DNA of 64,000 nt from Octadecabacter antarcticus 307 (GCF_000155675.2 NC_020911.1:4454501-4518500); one strand, 5' to 3'; counted from the first letter of the stretch, positions 55,143 through 63,596 are shown. Program-made: numbers and translations. The notes: generated by a model not told the origin, from the sequence alone.

Positions 55143-55691
55143 CGCGATATAATGCCAATCGATGCCCGTATTTTGAACCCATTTGAGGATCGCCATGCTG
55201 GTGAATTCTGTGCCGTTATCCGACACAATCGTCTTTGGCATGCCGCGCTCAGCGATTACGCGGTCCAGTTCTCGGGCAACGTGCTGACCAGACAATGATG
55301 TGTCCGCGACAAGCACCAGGTTCTCGCGGCTGAAGTCATCGACAACCGTCAGAATACGAAACCGGCGACCGCCAGTCAGCGCGTCAGACACAAAATCTAA
55401 TGACCATCTCTGGTTAGGACCATCAGGCAGCACCATCGGCTTCCGCGTGCCCAAAGCGCGCTTTCTACCGCCCCTACGACGCACTTGGAGCTTCTCTTCA
55501 GTGTAAATGCGTCTCACCTTTTTGTGGTTCACCGCAAAGCCTTCGCGCGCGATCATCACATGAACACGACGGCAACCAAACCGTCGCCGCTCCCTCGAAA
55601 CCCGCTTGATGGCATCACGCAACTCAGCGTCATCGCCGCGGCGAGACGGATACCGCACCGTTGATCGATCAACTTGCAAGACATCGCACGC

Positions 55692-55734
55692 CCCCTCTCG
55701 GCAGATTGCTTTGCAATCGCCTGCCGGGCAATGG
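55692..55734 (-). repeat. palindromic in-gene insert (element C)
   Basis: In coding orientation: TTGCCCGGCAG, stem GATTGC-AAA-GCAATC, then CTGCCGAGAGGGG. Ends match elements A and B while the stem bases differ but still pair. Net insertion is about 40 nt and shifts the orfB frame. Confidence 0.8.
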
Positions 55735-55777
55735 TCGCTGGCTAACCTGATGAGTTTCCATCAAGTGAACCACAGCT

Positions 55778-56101
55778 TTAAGCTTCCCAACGGGCGTCAC
55801 CATTTTTTTGAATTGATGTCTCGCAACATTGCATTGTCCCTCGCCTGACAGGGTATTGCGCAGCAATGTCCCGAGAAGGGAGCATCTGTTCCGCTAGCAG
55901 CTTCTTTAGCTTCCCGTTCTCGTCTTCCAAGGCCCGCAACCGCTTCGCGTCAGACGGCTCCATGCCTCCATACTTCGATGTGTATTTATAGAACGTCGCT
56001 GAACTGATCCCGTCCCGCCGACATACATCAGCAGTCTTCTCCCCAGATTCCTGTTCTTTGATAATTGCTATGATCCGTTCGTCTGTAAATCGTGCCTTCA
56101 T
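55778..56101 (-). CDS. IS3-family orfA, tail altered by a palindromic insert
   Basis: 107 codons. The front is an ordinary OrfA: FTDERIIAIIKEQESGEKTA, DVCRRDGISSATFYKYTSKY and LRALEDENGKLKKLLAEQML with the leucine zipper. After QML the usual DNAMLRDINSKKW ending is displaced by a 41-nt insert (55839-55879) and read in a new frame to NGDARWEA. DNA binding may survive; the frameshift signal that would join it to OrfB is disturbed. Confidence 0.8.
   Translation of the reverse strand: MKARFTDERIIAIIKEQESGEKTADVCRRDGISSATFYKYTSKYGGMEPSDAKRLRALEDENGKLKKLLAEQMLPSRDIAAQYPVRRGTMQCCETSIQKNGDARWEA
55839..55879 (-). repeat. palindromic in-gene insert (element D)
   Basis: In coding orientation CCTTCTCGGGACATTGC, then TGC, then GCAATACCCTGTCAGG. 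It is a relative of element C in the opposite orientation: the ends correspond, with a different but self-complementary stem (ATTGC/GCAAT). Net insertion 41 nt. Confidence 0.75.
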
Positions 56102-56164
56102 TTGTCCGTCCTTTTGTTGGGCGGACTCTACACAAATCTGGAGGAGTTTTAGGGGCGCAGGTCA

Positions 56165-56513
56165 CTGTCGACAGCGCGCCATAGCCAATACTTCTTGCCG
56201 TTTATCGGAAGGACAACTTCGTCCAGGTGCCATTTGTCCGCCACTTTGGGTCGATCTCGGCGGATCACCTTGGCATATTGTGATCCGAATTTCGCTACCC
56301 AAGCGCGGATGGTCTCGTAGCTGACTATAATCCCACGTGCTGCCAGCAAGTCCTCGACATCGCGCAAATTCATGGGAAATCGGTGATAGGCCCAGACGGC
56401 GTATGCGATGATCTCAGGAGAAAAACGATGGCCTAAGAAGGCGCCAGATTGCTTGGGCTTGGTCATACGAATGCATACCCCGAAGGGAAATACCCCGCAA
56501 CTTGACGATCCCC
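56165..56513 (-). pseudogene. IS6-like transposase fragment, right arm of an inverted pair
   Basis: From 56466 leftwards the frame repeats the left fragment (54511) and continues a little further: WHLDEVVLPINGKKYWLWRA, then stops at the IS3 end. This supplies the part of motif DE that the left arm lacks. It is about 100 of ~235 residues. Confidence 0.88.
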
Positions 56514-56609
56514 TTCACCGCACTTGGCATCCCCAGAACCGTTGTCGTAGCGTAGCTCCATCAGGGGTAAGAGGAAGTCAGACCTCATGCTGCTTTGTGC
56601 AACAAAGCC
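56514..56609 (+). pseudogene. IS5-family right-end remnant
   Basis: Translating to LGIPRTVVVA and followed by a degenerate right end (GCTTTGTGCAACAAAGCC at 56592), this is the last ~95 bases of an element like those at 7205 or 26033. Confidence 0.7.
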
Positions 56610-56648
56610 CATCGGCCATAAACATTCCTCATGAACAGATAGATTGGC

Positions 56649-56678
56649 CCCGCCTTTTGTGCGGAGCCTTTTTTAGCA
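56649..56678. terminator. hairpin with T-run next to nfeD
   Basis: GGCCCCGC-CTTTTGT-GCGGAGCC followed by TTTTTT at 56669-56675. It would stop transcription coming from the IS cluster on the plus strand; the stem also lies just past the nfeD stop. Confidence 0.5.
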
Positions 56679-56686
56679 TGAACCGA

Positions 56687-56962
56687 TCAGTCGTTGATAT
56701 CGCGATCCCAGATTTTGATTTGCCCGCGACGAACGCCGAAAATCCGGCGCAAAATCACATAGGCAATCAACGAAAACACAGCGAAGACGACCAGCGACCA
56801 TGCCAATGACATGCTGGCGCCAATGCCTATCCAGATCATTGCCCCAAGAAAAAGCGCACCGAGCGCAAAGCCAAAGAATATCCAAGCCGGGATAAGAATT
56901 TCAGCGATGGCCAGCAAAAGTGCCACCACCATCCAGACCCACCATTCATTGTACCACGACAT
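56687..56962 (-). CDS. NfeD-family membrane protein
   Basis: 91 residues: a charged-Trp N-terminus (MSWYNEWWVWMVVALLLAIA), two to three membrane helices and a short C-terminal tail IKIWDRDIND. Short NfeD proteins pair with SPFH/stomatin partners in membrane microdomains. It shares one base with the stop of the SPFH gene upstream, so the pair is an operon. The soluble OB-fold of longer NfeD proteins is missing, which is usual for the short class. Confidence 0.85.
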   Translation of the reverse strand: MSWYNEWWVWMVVALLLAIAEILIPAWIFFGFALGALFLGAMIWIGIGASMSLAWSLVVFAVFSLIAYVILRRIFGVRRGQIKIWDRDIND

Positions 56963-57855
56963 TACCCGCGACCCTTAAGCATCTTGAACGCATCGCCAAA
57001 CGCTTCGAGCGCGTTTGCTGGCACAAGGATCGTGTTGCTGCCAGCGGATGCGCCCAGTGCATTGAGCGATTCGACCTGCTTTAACGCAACCTGATACTGC
57101 GCCGCCTCGAGTCCGTTTTCGGCAATCGCCACGGCAACAACTTGTGTCGCATAGGCTTCTGCATCCGCAGAAACGCGGCGGGCTTTGGCGGCCTGTTCGG
57201 CGGCATAAAGTTCGGCGTCGGCCTGAAGCTCAACAGACCGCTTTTTACCCTCGGCCTCCGTCACTTGCGCCCGACGCGCACGTTCCGCGTTAAGCTGCTG
57301 AAGCATCGCGGCGCGGGTCGCAGCATCCAAATTCACATCGAGGATTTCGGCCCGGGTGACTTCGATGCCCCATTCGTCCACCTGCGCGGCCAACTGGTCC
57401 TGGATCGCAAGGATCAGGCCCGTGCGGTTCGCCTGCACTTGGTCAAGTTCCATCTTACCAATTTCTGAGCGCACGATACCGGCGACCGTCGTAGAAATCG
57501 CCCCATCGACGTCGCGGATACGATAGACCGTCTTTTCAGGTTCGGTGATGCGGTAAAACACCGACGTTTCGACCTGCACCAACACGTTGTCAGATGTAAT
57601 CGCGTCTTGGCCCATCACCGGCAACTGGCGCTCCAGAATCGAAATCTTGTGCGCAACGCGGTCAAGAAATGGGATGATAAAGTTGATGCCAGGCCCAAGC
57701 ACCGCGCGAAGCCGGCCAAACCGTTCAACCACAAATTTTTCAGACTGCGGCACGATGCGAACACCAACCATAATACAAAGGATGATAAATGCAGCCAACA
57801 GGATCAGGACAATATTGCCCCCAATCAGGTTGATTATGATGTTTTCAATGTCCAT
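56962..57855 (-). CDS. SPFH/stomatin-family membrane protein (QmcA-like)
   Basis: 297 residues from MDIENIIINLIGG (GGGG 7 bases upstream); a frame to 57933 is longer but has no ribosome-binding site. It has one N-terminal membrane helix (NIVLILLAAFIILCIMVGV) and the SPFH domain RIVPQSEKFVVERFGRL with IPFLDRVAHKISILE. Then comes an Ala/Glu-rich coiled coil (QLNAERARRAQVTEAEGKKR) that drives oligomers. It scaffolds membrane domains and modulates proteases, with NfeD as partner. Confidence 0.93.
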   Translation of the reverse strand: MDIENIIINLIGGNIVLILLAAFIILCIMVGVRIVPQSEKFVVERFGRLRAVLGPGINFIIPFLDRVAHKISILERQLPVMGQDAITSDNVLVQVETSVFYRITEPEKTVYRIRDVDGAISTTVAGIVRSEIGKMELDQVQANRTGLILAIQDQLAAQVDEWGIEVTRAEILDVNLDAATRAAMLQQLNAERARRAQVTEAEGKKRSVELQADAELYAAEQAAKARRVSADAEAYATQVVAVAIAENGLEAAQYQVALKQVESLNALGASAGSNTILVPANALEAFGDAFKMLKGRG

Positions 57856-57899
57856 GATGTTTCCCCTCAATGCATAATAAAAGACCGCCTGTTCACAAG

Positions 57900-58324
57900 T
57901 TAGATAAGTTCGGTATCCGTGTCCTGCAACCACAGCCTCAGTCGCACACGCAAGGCTGGCACCAAATTTAGTATATTCATCACATCATCAATGTCCATAA
58001 GCGTCCAGCGCTGCCCTTCATCACCAAAGCAGATATTTTCCTCGATCTCACGTGGTAAATGAACGAAGAAAAACCACGCCTTGGCTGTGGGGTTCAACAT
58101 TGACGATATCACCCTGCCCCACGTGATCGCACCGATCGGAACATCAAGCGCGAATTCCTCAAACACCTCACGACGCAGACACTCACGCCACGTTTTATAC
58201 CCTTCACGCCCGCCACCTGGAAATCCCAGTATCCGGGCCAGACCACACCGCGATCGCGCTGATAAATCAACAACCGCGCCCCGATGAAAACCACTGCCTT
58301 TGCGCCATGAAATCCGTTCTCCAT
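57900..58324 (-). pseudogene. NUDIX hydrolase, single-base frameshift
   Basis: From ATG 58324 the frame reads MENGFHGAKAVVFIGARLLI and RGVVWPGYWDF. It then leaves the family pattern unless one base is added near 58219 (TTTCCAGG where TTCCCAGG is expected). The other frame continues perfectly as PGGGREGYKTWRECLRREVF, EEFALDVPIG and further to 57900. Within the Nudix box a Lys stands where the first conserved Glu belongs. A sequencing error is the alternative to a true mutation. Confidence 0.8.
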
Positions 58325-58339
58325 AGCGCAACCCTACCC

Positions 58340-58361
58340 GCTTCTTTGGTTTAAAAATACC
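58340..58361 (-). promoter_or_regulatory. GGTATTTTTNAACCAAAGAAG leader motif, copy 3
   Basis: On the minus strand GGTATTTTTAAACCAAAGAA, 15 bases before the NUDIX start codon; one base differs from the copy before queG at 41481. Confidence 0.6.
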
Positions 58362-58416
58362 AATGCCCCGCAGGGTCGGCTTGCCACCTCTCCCACGCTC
58401 TGCGTATTTACACCCC

Positions 58417-59670
58417 ATGCCCACCCTTTGTCGCGCCTGTCTGCACACTTTTGAATCCGGCACCCGCTGCCCCGCGTGCCGCTCTCCGCGTGTGACGTCG
58501 CACGATGAACTGTTTGACCTCACCATTGCGCATATGGACTGTGATGCGTTTTACGCATCCGTGGAAAAACGTGACAATCCAGACCTCGACGGAAAGCCCG
58601 TCATTATCGGCGGTGGGCACCGTGGCGTAGTGTCGACATGTTGTTACATCGCACGCATTAAAGGCGTGCGATCAGCAATGCCGATGTTTCAGGCGCTGAA
58701 ACTTTGTCCCGAAGCAATCATCGTGCGGGGCCGGATGGACCGCTACGTCGAAGTGTCGCGCCAAGTGCGTGCGCTGATGGACGAACTGACGCCAACAGTT
58801 GAACCCTTGTCGCTGGACGAAGCGTTCATGGACCTGTCGGGAACGGAAAATTTGCACGGCGCACCGCCTGCCGTGATGTTGGCGCGGCTGACCAAACGAA
58901 TGGCCGATGAAATTGGGATCACCGGGTCCATCGGCCTGAGCCACAACAAGTTCCTCGCAAAAGTTGCATCGGATTTAGACAAACCGCGCGGGTTTTCAGT
59001 GATTGGCGCAGCGGAAACGACCGAATTCCTGCGTCCCAAGCCCGTGAAACTGATCTGGGGTATTGGCCCCGTCGCGCGGGCAAACCTCGACGCTGCTGGC
59101 ATTCGCACCTTCGACGATCTGCTGCGGTGGGACAGTCGCGACCTGCATGATCGTTTTGGCGGCATGGGGGACAGGCTCTATTCCCTCGCACGGGGCGAAG
59201 ATGCGCGCAGAATTTCGACGAGCACACCCGTGAAAGGGCTCAGCAACGAAACTACGTTCAATGAAGATACCAACGACCCTGATATTCTTGACGGTCACAT
59301 TTGGCGGATGGCGGAAAAGGTGTCAGCGCGCGCCAAAGCGCAAGACAAGGCAGGTCGCGTGGTGACGCTTAAACTCAAACGCGGCGATCATAAACTCCTC
59401 AGCAAACGGCTCAGCTTGCATCAACCAACGCAATTGGCCGATACAATCTATCGCACCGCGCGCGAGCTTTTTGACCAAGTGGGTAAACAGGGGCCGTACC
59501 GTCTTTTGGGGGTCGGGATTTCCGAGCTGGTACCAGCGGGGGACGCAGACCGAATTGGCGACCTTCTGGATCCCAACGCCACCAAACGCGCAGATGCGGA
59601 ACGCGCAACCGATGCGATCCGCGAAAAATTCGGCAAAGACGCAATTCTTAAGGGGCGCGCGTTGCGCTGA
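58417..59670 (+). CDS. dinB: DNA polymerase IV with N-terminal zinc-ribbon
   Basis: 417 residues from ATG 58417. A CRACLHTF...CPAC zinc-ribbon (residues 5-23) precedes the Y-family polymerase. The catalytic residues are in AHMDCDAFYASVEKRD and SLDEAFMDLS, with the steric gate in the former. IGLSHNKFLAKVASDLDKPR and the helix-hairpin-helix WGIGPVARANL follow, then the little-finger domain. It copies damaged DNA with low fidelity. No beta-clamp motif is obvious at the very C-terminus (KDAILKGRALR). The added zinc finger occurs in some alphaproteobacterial DinB proteins as far as I recall. Confidence 0.92.
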   Translation: MPTLCRACLHTFESGTRCPACRSPRVTSHDELFDLTIAHMDCDAFYASVEKRDNPDLDGKPVIIGGGHRGVVSTCCYIARIKGVRSAMPMFQALKLCPEAIIVRGRMDRYVEVSRQVRALMDELTPTVEPLSLDEAFMDLSGTENLHGAPPAVMLARLTKRMADEIGITGSIGLSHNKFLAKVASDLDKPRGFSVIGAAETTEFLRPKPVKLIWGIGPVARANLDAAGIRTFDDLLRWDSRDLHDRFGGMGDRLYSLARGEDARRISTSTPVKGLSNETTFNEDTNDPDILDGHIWRMAEKVSARAKAQDKAGRVVTLKLKRGDHKLLSKRLSLHQPTQLADTIYRTARELFDQVGKQGPYRLLGVGISELVPAGDADRIGDLLDPNATKRADAERATDAIREKFGKDAILKGRALR

Positions 59671-60549
59671 CTATTCTGCCGCGACGCGCAAGTCTGCCGG
59701 ACGACCGATTTCAGCGATTTCGGCAATCACGCCGTCCAGGGCCGCTTTGAATGCATTAAAATTGGCATTCGGCTTGATCGTGCGTTCGTTCATGTAGATG
59801 GCTCTGTCAATTTCGATCTGCACCGCATGATGCCGGCGCGACGGCCGGCCATAATGTTGGCAGATGTAGGCCCCCGCAAACGGCATATTACGCGCGACTT
59901 TGAAACCCGCAGACGCAAACGCCGCCTCGATCCGTTCCACCACAGACGACGCCGCCGCCGCTCCAAACCGGTCCCCTAGCACAACATCAGGGCGGGTGGC
60001 ACCTGGGGGGCAGACATGTTCCAAGGCTTCGTGCGGCATGGAATGGCAATCAATCAGGATCGCTTCGCCAAAGCCTGCATGTGCTTCGTCCATCAGGGTT
60101 TGCAGGGTGTCGTGGTAGGCTCTCCAGACCGAACTGATACGCTCATGCGCTTCTGACAGCGTCAGTTTTCCACTATAAATTGCACGACCATTGGACACGA
60201 CGCGGGGAATAACGCCAAGTCCACTGGCAATGCGCGGGTTGTGCGCGCCGCGCCGCACTCCGTCGATGACCGCAGGATCCAGTTCGTCGGGACCCCGGTT
60301 CAGATCCAGATACGCCCGTGGCGATTGCGCCAAAAGCAAAGGCGCACCATGATCAACGGCTGATCCAAACAAATCATCGACGAATGCATCCTCAGACGAA
60401 CGGACTTGCATTTCATCCAACACGATCTTGCGCAAAAAGGCCGCCGGGTACCTGCGCCCCGAATGCGGTGACGCAAAAACCACAGATGTTGTGCGCGCCG
60501 AAGGGCGGCGCAACAGGTAAGATGGGTTTGACACAGTATCTATCATCAT
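59671..60549 (-). CDS. N-formylglutamate amidohydrolase-family protein
   Basis: About 292 residues; the frame can be extended to 60564. VVFASPHSGRRYP with the metal His, SSEDAFVDDLF, LDLNRGPDELDP, AILIDCHSMPHEAL and VQIEIDRAIYMNE are the blocks of FGase-family zinc hydrolases (HutG-like). It would remove formyl groups or cleave related amides in histidine catabolism; no other hut gene is near, so the substrate is uncertain. Confidence 0.85.
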   Translation of the reverse strand: MMIDTVSNPSYLLRRPSARTTSVVFASPHSGRRYPAAFLRKIVLDEMQVRSSEDAFVDDLFGSAVDHGAPLLLAQSPRAYLDLNRGPDELDPAVIDGVRRGAHNPRIASGLGVIPRVVSNGRAIYSGKLTLSEAHERISSVWRAYHDTLQTLMDEAHAGFGEAILIDCHSMPHEALEHVCPPGATRPDVVLGDRFGAAAASSVVERIEAAFASAGFKVARNMPFAGAYICQHYGRPSRRHHAVQIEIDRAIYMNERTIKPNANFNAFKAALDGVIAEIAEIGRPADLRVAAE

Positions 60550-60728
60550 AGCCCTTTTTTGCACACCTTGGTGTTATCAGTGTAGCGCATTTCCACCATT
60601 TGCCAAAAGCCCTTGATCCCTATCCCGACTCTTTATATAGACCGCGCAACCGACGCGCGCTTGCGCGTCCTATTCGTTTCAGGGCGCCATGTCCTTTTCG
60701 TTTTAGGACACAAGCGTGTTAAGGGAAT
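60550..60728. other. promoter-bearing gap before tRNA-Val
   Basis: Divergent leaders of the amidohydrolase gene and tRNA-Val; nothing else identified. Confidence 0.4.
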
Positions 60729-60803
60729 GGATGATTAGCTCAGCGGTAGAGCACTTCGTTGACATCGAAGGGGTCACTGGTTCGATCCCAGTATCGTCCA
60801 CCA
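60729..60803 (+). tRNA. tRNA-Val (anticodon GAC)
   Basis: GGATGAT pairs with ATCGTCC as acceptor stem. D-arm AGCTCAGCGGTAGAGCA, anticodon arm CTTCG-TTGACAT-CGAAG (anticodon GAC), T-arm with GGTTCGATCC, discriminator A and encoded CCA. 75 bases, standard class I fold. Confidence 0.96.
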
Positions 60804-60919
60804 TTACTTTGCACCTCACGGTGCGGGCACGAATATCACCACGCCGTTTGGCTTATGCCAGCAGCGTATAACATTAACAAAGGCGCAATCGCCGCGCCGC
60901 GAGACAAAGGACAGAACAC

Positions 60920-61045
60920 ATGAAAGTTCGCAACTCCCTCCGTTCGCTCAAGTCGCGCCACCGCGATTGCCGCGTTGTGCGCCGTAAGGGCCGGGTTTAC
61001 GTTATCAACAAAACCAACCCACGGTTCAAAGCCCGTCAGGGCTAA
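60920..61045 (+). CDS. rpmJ: 50S ribosomal protein L36
   Basis: 41 residues starting [20 protein letters not shown] and ending [12 protein letters not shown]. This is the 41-residue L36 form common in alphaproteobacteria, with one cysteine (DCRVV) where the zinc form has four, that is, the C-minus type. AAGGACA lies 7 bases before the ATG. A strong terminator follows. Confidence 0.95.
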   Translation: MKVRNSLRSLKSRHRDCRVVRRKGRVYVINKTNPRFKARQG

Positions 61046-61067
61046 CAGACCGACCACATTCGAAGTT

Positions 61068-61102
61068 AAAAAGCCGCGCCCACCAATGGGACGCGGCTTT
61101 TT
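61068..61102 (+). terminator. rho-independent terminator after rpmJ
   Basis: AAAAAGCCGCG and CGCGGCTTTTT form an 11-bp stem around a 13-base loop; the stem's own T-run ends at 61102. Confidence 0.9.
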
Positions 61103-61257
61103 CTTTGGCTGGGTCAGAACTAAGATAACCGCCCCGAAATCGGGGTGAATAACCCTTTCGGTTTTGAACGGGGTTTGTGGCAGCATCAAGCGAGGTGGTT
61201 TAGGCATGTTCCAAAATGGAGGGTTTTAGGAACGGCTACTGAGTGTCTGCTTTGTCG

Positions 61258-62486
61258 GTGTGGTTTCAGAGGGTCGTCGCAACACTTTAATCTTTTTGGA
61301 AAGATGGAGTGTTTATTATGAAGTATCGCACACGGACGTCTTATACGGACCAACAGAAGTCTGAGATGTGGGATCGGTGGCAACGCGGTGATTCAATGGG
61401 CTCGATTGGCCGTCACTTCAATCGTGCGTCGTCGTCTATTTTCCCTCACTTGGTGCGAACTGGTGGGATCCGCCCCGCTGATCGCGCGCGGTCGCAATGT
61501 GCTTTGAGCCTCATTGAACGGGAAGTGATTTCCCGTGGGCTTGTCACAAAGCAGTCGTTTCGTCTCATCGCACAAAACCTGAACCGGTCACCTTCGACGA
61601 TCAGCCGAGAGGTTCGCAGGAACGGCGGGCGACAAGCCTATCGTGCAACTCCTTCAGACCAACGCGCTTGGGACTGCGCAGCGCGGCCCAAATTGTGTAA
61701 GCTCTCATTCAACGATCCTTTGTGCCACTTGATAGCGCGAAAGCTGCGTCGGAAATGGTCACCGCAGCAAATCGCAGGCTGGCTCAAACGCAGATATCCT
61801 GATGAAGAGCAAAATCGCGTGTCACACGAAACGATATATCGCAGTCTCTATGTCCAAACTCGCGGGGTTTTGAAGAAGGAATTGCAGGAATGTCTGCGCA
61901 GTCCACGTGCGATCCAACGCTCCCGGCATGCCACTCAGAAGGGACTTGAGTTACGCAAAATCAAGAATGCTGTTTCAATTAGCGAACGCCCAGCAGAGGT
62001 AGAGGATCGTGCCGTTCCGGGGCATTGGGAGGGCGATTTAATCGCGGGATCGAACAACAGCTACATCGCAACGCTTGTGGAGCGCCATTCCCGTTTTGTG
62101 ATGTTGGCCAAAGTCACGAACAAAGACACCCAGAGCGTGACGACAGCCTTGATCAAACAAGCACGAAAGCTTCCCAGAGAACTCTACAAATCCCTGACTT
62201 GGGATCGTGGATCAGAGATGGCGGGGCATCGAAAATTTACCGTTGCCACAAATATCGATGTCTATTTTTGTGATCCTCAATCTCCGTGGCAGCGCGGCAG
62301 CAACGAAAATACCAACCGCCTTCTCAGACAGTGCTTTCCCAAAGGCACCGATATATCCGGATTTAGCCACGCTAAGCTCAGCGCTGTCGCACGCCAACTT
62401 AACGAGCGACCAAGAAAGACCTTGCAATACCATACCCCAGCAGAGAAACTTGAAGCCTGTGTGGCAGCGACCCGTTGAAACCGCAC
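61258..62486 (+). mobile_element. IS30-family insertion sequence (about 1229 bp)
   Basis: Imperfect 26-bp inverted ends: GTGTGGTTTCAGAGGGTCGT from 61258, and the complement of GTGCGGTTTCAACGGGTCGC ending at 62486. It carries one intact transposase gene. No target duplication could be seen. Confidence 0.85.
61318..62478 (+). CDS. IS30-family transposase
   Basis: 386 residues. Two helix-turn-helix regions (MGSIGRHFNRASSSIFPHLV; FRLIAQNLNRSPSTISREVR) precede the DDE domain: VPGHWEGDLIAGSNNSYIAT, SLTWDRGSEMAGH and the PQSPWQRGSNENTNRLLRQC block with the catalytic Glu. Complete, so probably active. ATG 61309 is a longer option. Confidence 0.95.
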   Translation: MKYRTRTSYTDQQKSEMWDRWQRGDSMGSIGRHFNRASSSIFPHLVRTGGIRPADRARSQCALSLIEREVISRGLVTKQSFRLIAQNLNRSPSTISREVRRNGGRQAYRATPSDQRAWDCAARPKLCKLSFNDPLCHLIARKLRRKWSPQQIAGWLKRRYPDEEQNRVSHETIYRSLYVQTRGVLKKELQECLRSPRAIQRSRHATQKGLELRKIKNAVSISERPAEVEDRAVPGHWEGDLIAGSNNSYIATLVERHSRFVMLAKVTNKDTQSVTTALIKQARKLPRELYKSLTWDRGSEMAGHRKFTVATNIDVYFCDPQSPWQRGSNENTNRLLRQCFPKGTDISGFSHAKLSAVARQLNERPRKTLQYHTPAEKLEACVAATR

Positions 62487-62693
62487 GGGCAATTCGGCCT
62501 TTCGCCAGATGCGTGCGAAAGACCGAAATTGAAAGTTGCGTCTGCCATTGCGCCGCTTGTGAGGTTGTTCCGCCTTGCTCCTGGAAGAAGCCATCCATGG
62601 CGGCGACAGCCTGATTGACCTAATCATCGAAGAAATCCAAGAGTGCGGCTTTGCAAGTTCTCGGGCGCGGGTCACGGTTCTCGCCAGCTTGGC
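62487..62693. other. gap right of IS30
   Basis: Short frames only; possibly the stump of a gene hit by IS30, but no family is recognisable. Confidence 0.4.
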
Positions 62694-63215
62694 TCAATGG
62701 CTTTCCATTGAGTGAACCCACACCTCCGCCTCCAGTTCATGCGGGGCCCGCGTTCCGTCCGTGACGGCACCGAGCCTCTTTGCCACAGCCTGTGAACGAG
62801 TATTCTCCCAGTCTATGTAGCTGTATAGCCTATCTAACCCCAGATCCTCATAGGCCCATTTTTTGACGGCCATCGCAGCTTCCGTGGCAAAGCCTTTTCC
62901 CTCCGCTCCTTCGAACAGATGCCATGCCAGCTCTACGTCTGGCCAGTTGGAATGCTTGATCAAGCCCACTCGGCCGACGGGATGCCCCGTATGCTGTTCA
63001 ACGACTGTAAAGAAGCCGAAGCCGTGCCAATGCCAGTGGCCAATGCCGGTCAGAAACCCGAACCAAGCCTGTTCCGCTGTGACCGTCTCTCCCTGCGCTT
63101 CCATCGACGAGGCACTGGTCATGAAACGGGTGAACCCCGGTAAATCATCCCGTTCGGGTCCACGCAAAACCAACCGTTGCGTCGTCAGCATGGGTGCAGT
63201 CGAGAGATTTTGCAT
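62694..63215 (-). CDS. GNAT-family N-acetyltransferase (RimJ-like)
   Basis: 173 residues from ATG 63215 (MQNLSTAPMLTTQRLVLRGP); a longer frame to 63428 has no basis. The RimJ/RimL-type blocks are FGFFTVVEQHTGHPVGRVGL, the acetyl-CoA loop in LFEGAEGKGFATEAAMAVKK and YIDWENTRSQAVAKRLGAV. It acetylates an unknown amine or protein N-terminus. Confidence 0.9.
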   Translation of the reverse strand: MQNLSTAPMLTTQRLVLRGPERDDLPGFTRFMTSASSMEAQGETVTAEQAWFGFLTGIGHWHWHGFGFFTVVEQHTGHPVGRVGLIKHSNWPDVELAWHLFEGAEGKGFATEAAMAVKKWAYEDLGLDRLYSYIDWENTRSQAVAKRLGAVTDGTRAPHELEAEVWVHSMESH

Positions 63216-63596
63216 CGGACGCCTTTTCGTTCGCAGACTTGGATTCCAGCCAAGTTCAGTATAGCGAACAGTCGCGCATACCTGAAAGTAGCCATTCAAA
63301 CTTACCGCAGTATTATTCAGTACGGGCTCGAAGTCGACATCCACCGCATCCCAAGAACCGCCGTTTTTCGAACGTCTACTATTGCCTGTTGTCAGATATA
63401 TATTTCGCGAAAGTAGTCCTTGGCCCAACCGTGATCATCAACCGCCTTTTACGTACAACTGACTTTCATATAGCGGACGGGTTTTGTTGGCGGCGGTACG
63501 GTTTCCCTGACCTTCCACCCCTTTGACAAACTCCCCCTAGCCTCGGCGCGTTTGGCCGCTTACGCTGCGTCCAATTATAAACAGAGAGGAATTCCT
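63216..63596. other. 381-bp intergenic region
   Basis: No gene seen. A perfect TTGACA at 63523 lacks a matching -10, so the promoter of the next gene is not fixed. Confidence 0.45.

Larger units (their letters stand above)
54885..55803 (-). pseudogene. IS3-family orfB (integrase domain) with two palindromic inserts
   Basis: The frame starts [20 protein letters not shown] at 55803. A ~40-nt insert (55692-55734) shifts it after SQR, and the ordinary sequence resumes as [15 protein letters not shown] in another frame. The rve domain is then open: [32 protein letters not shown] and, after a 39-nt in-frame insert, [20 protein letters not shown] with the catalytic Glu. D, D and E are present, but the second insert adds 13 residues just before the catalytic Glu segment. 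Confidence 0.85.
54824..56164 (-). mobile_element. IS3-family element carrying three palindromic inserts (1341 bp)
   Basis: Ends TGACCTGTGCCCC at 54824 and the complementary GGGGCGCAGGTCA ending at 56164. It holds orfA and orfB on the minus strand, each broken or expanded by short palindromic inserts (55101, 55692, 55839). It is inserted in the right-hand IS6 fragment. Confidence 0.85.

Noticed and set aside
60836..61207. 123-codon minus-strand frame over rpmJ
   Set aside because: It is antisense to rpmJ and its terminator, so it is a shadow.
63523..63552. Sigma70 promoter for the PPC-like gene
   Set aside because: TTGACA is perfect, but no -10-like hexamer lies 15-19 bases downstream.
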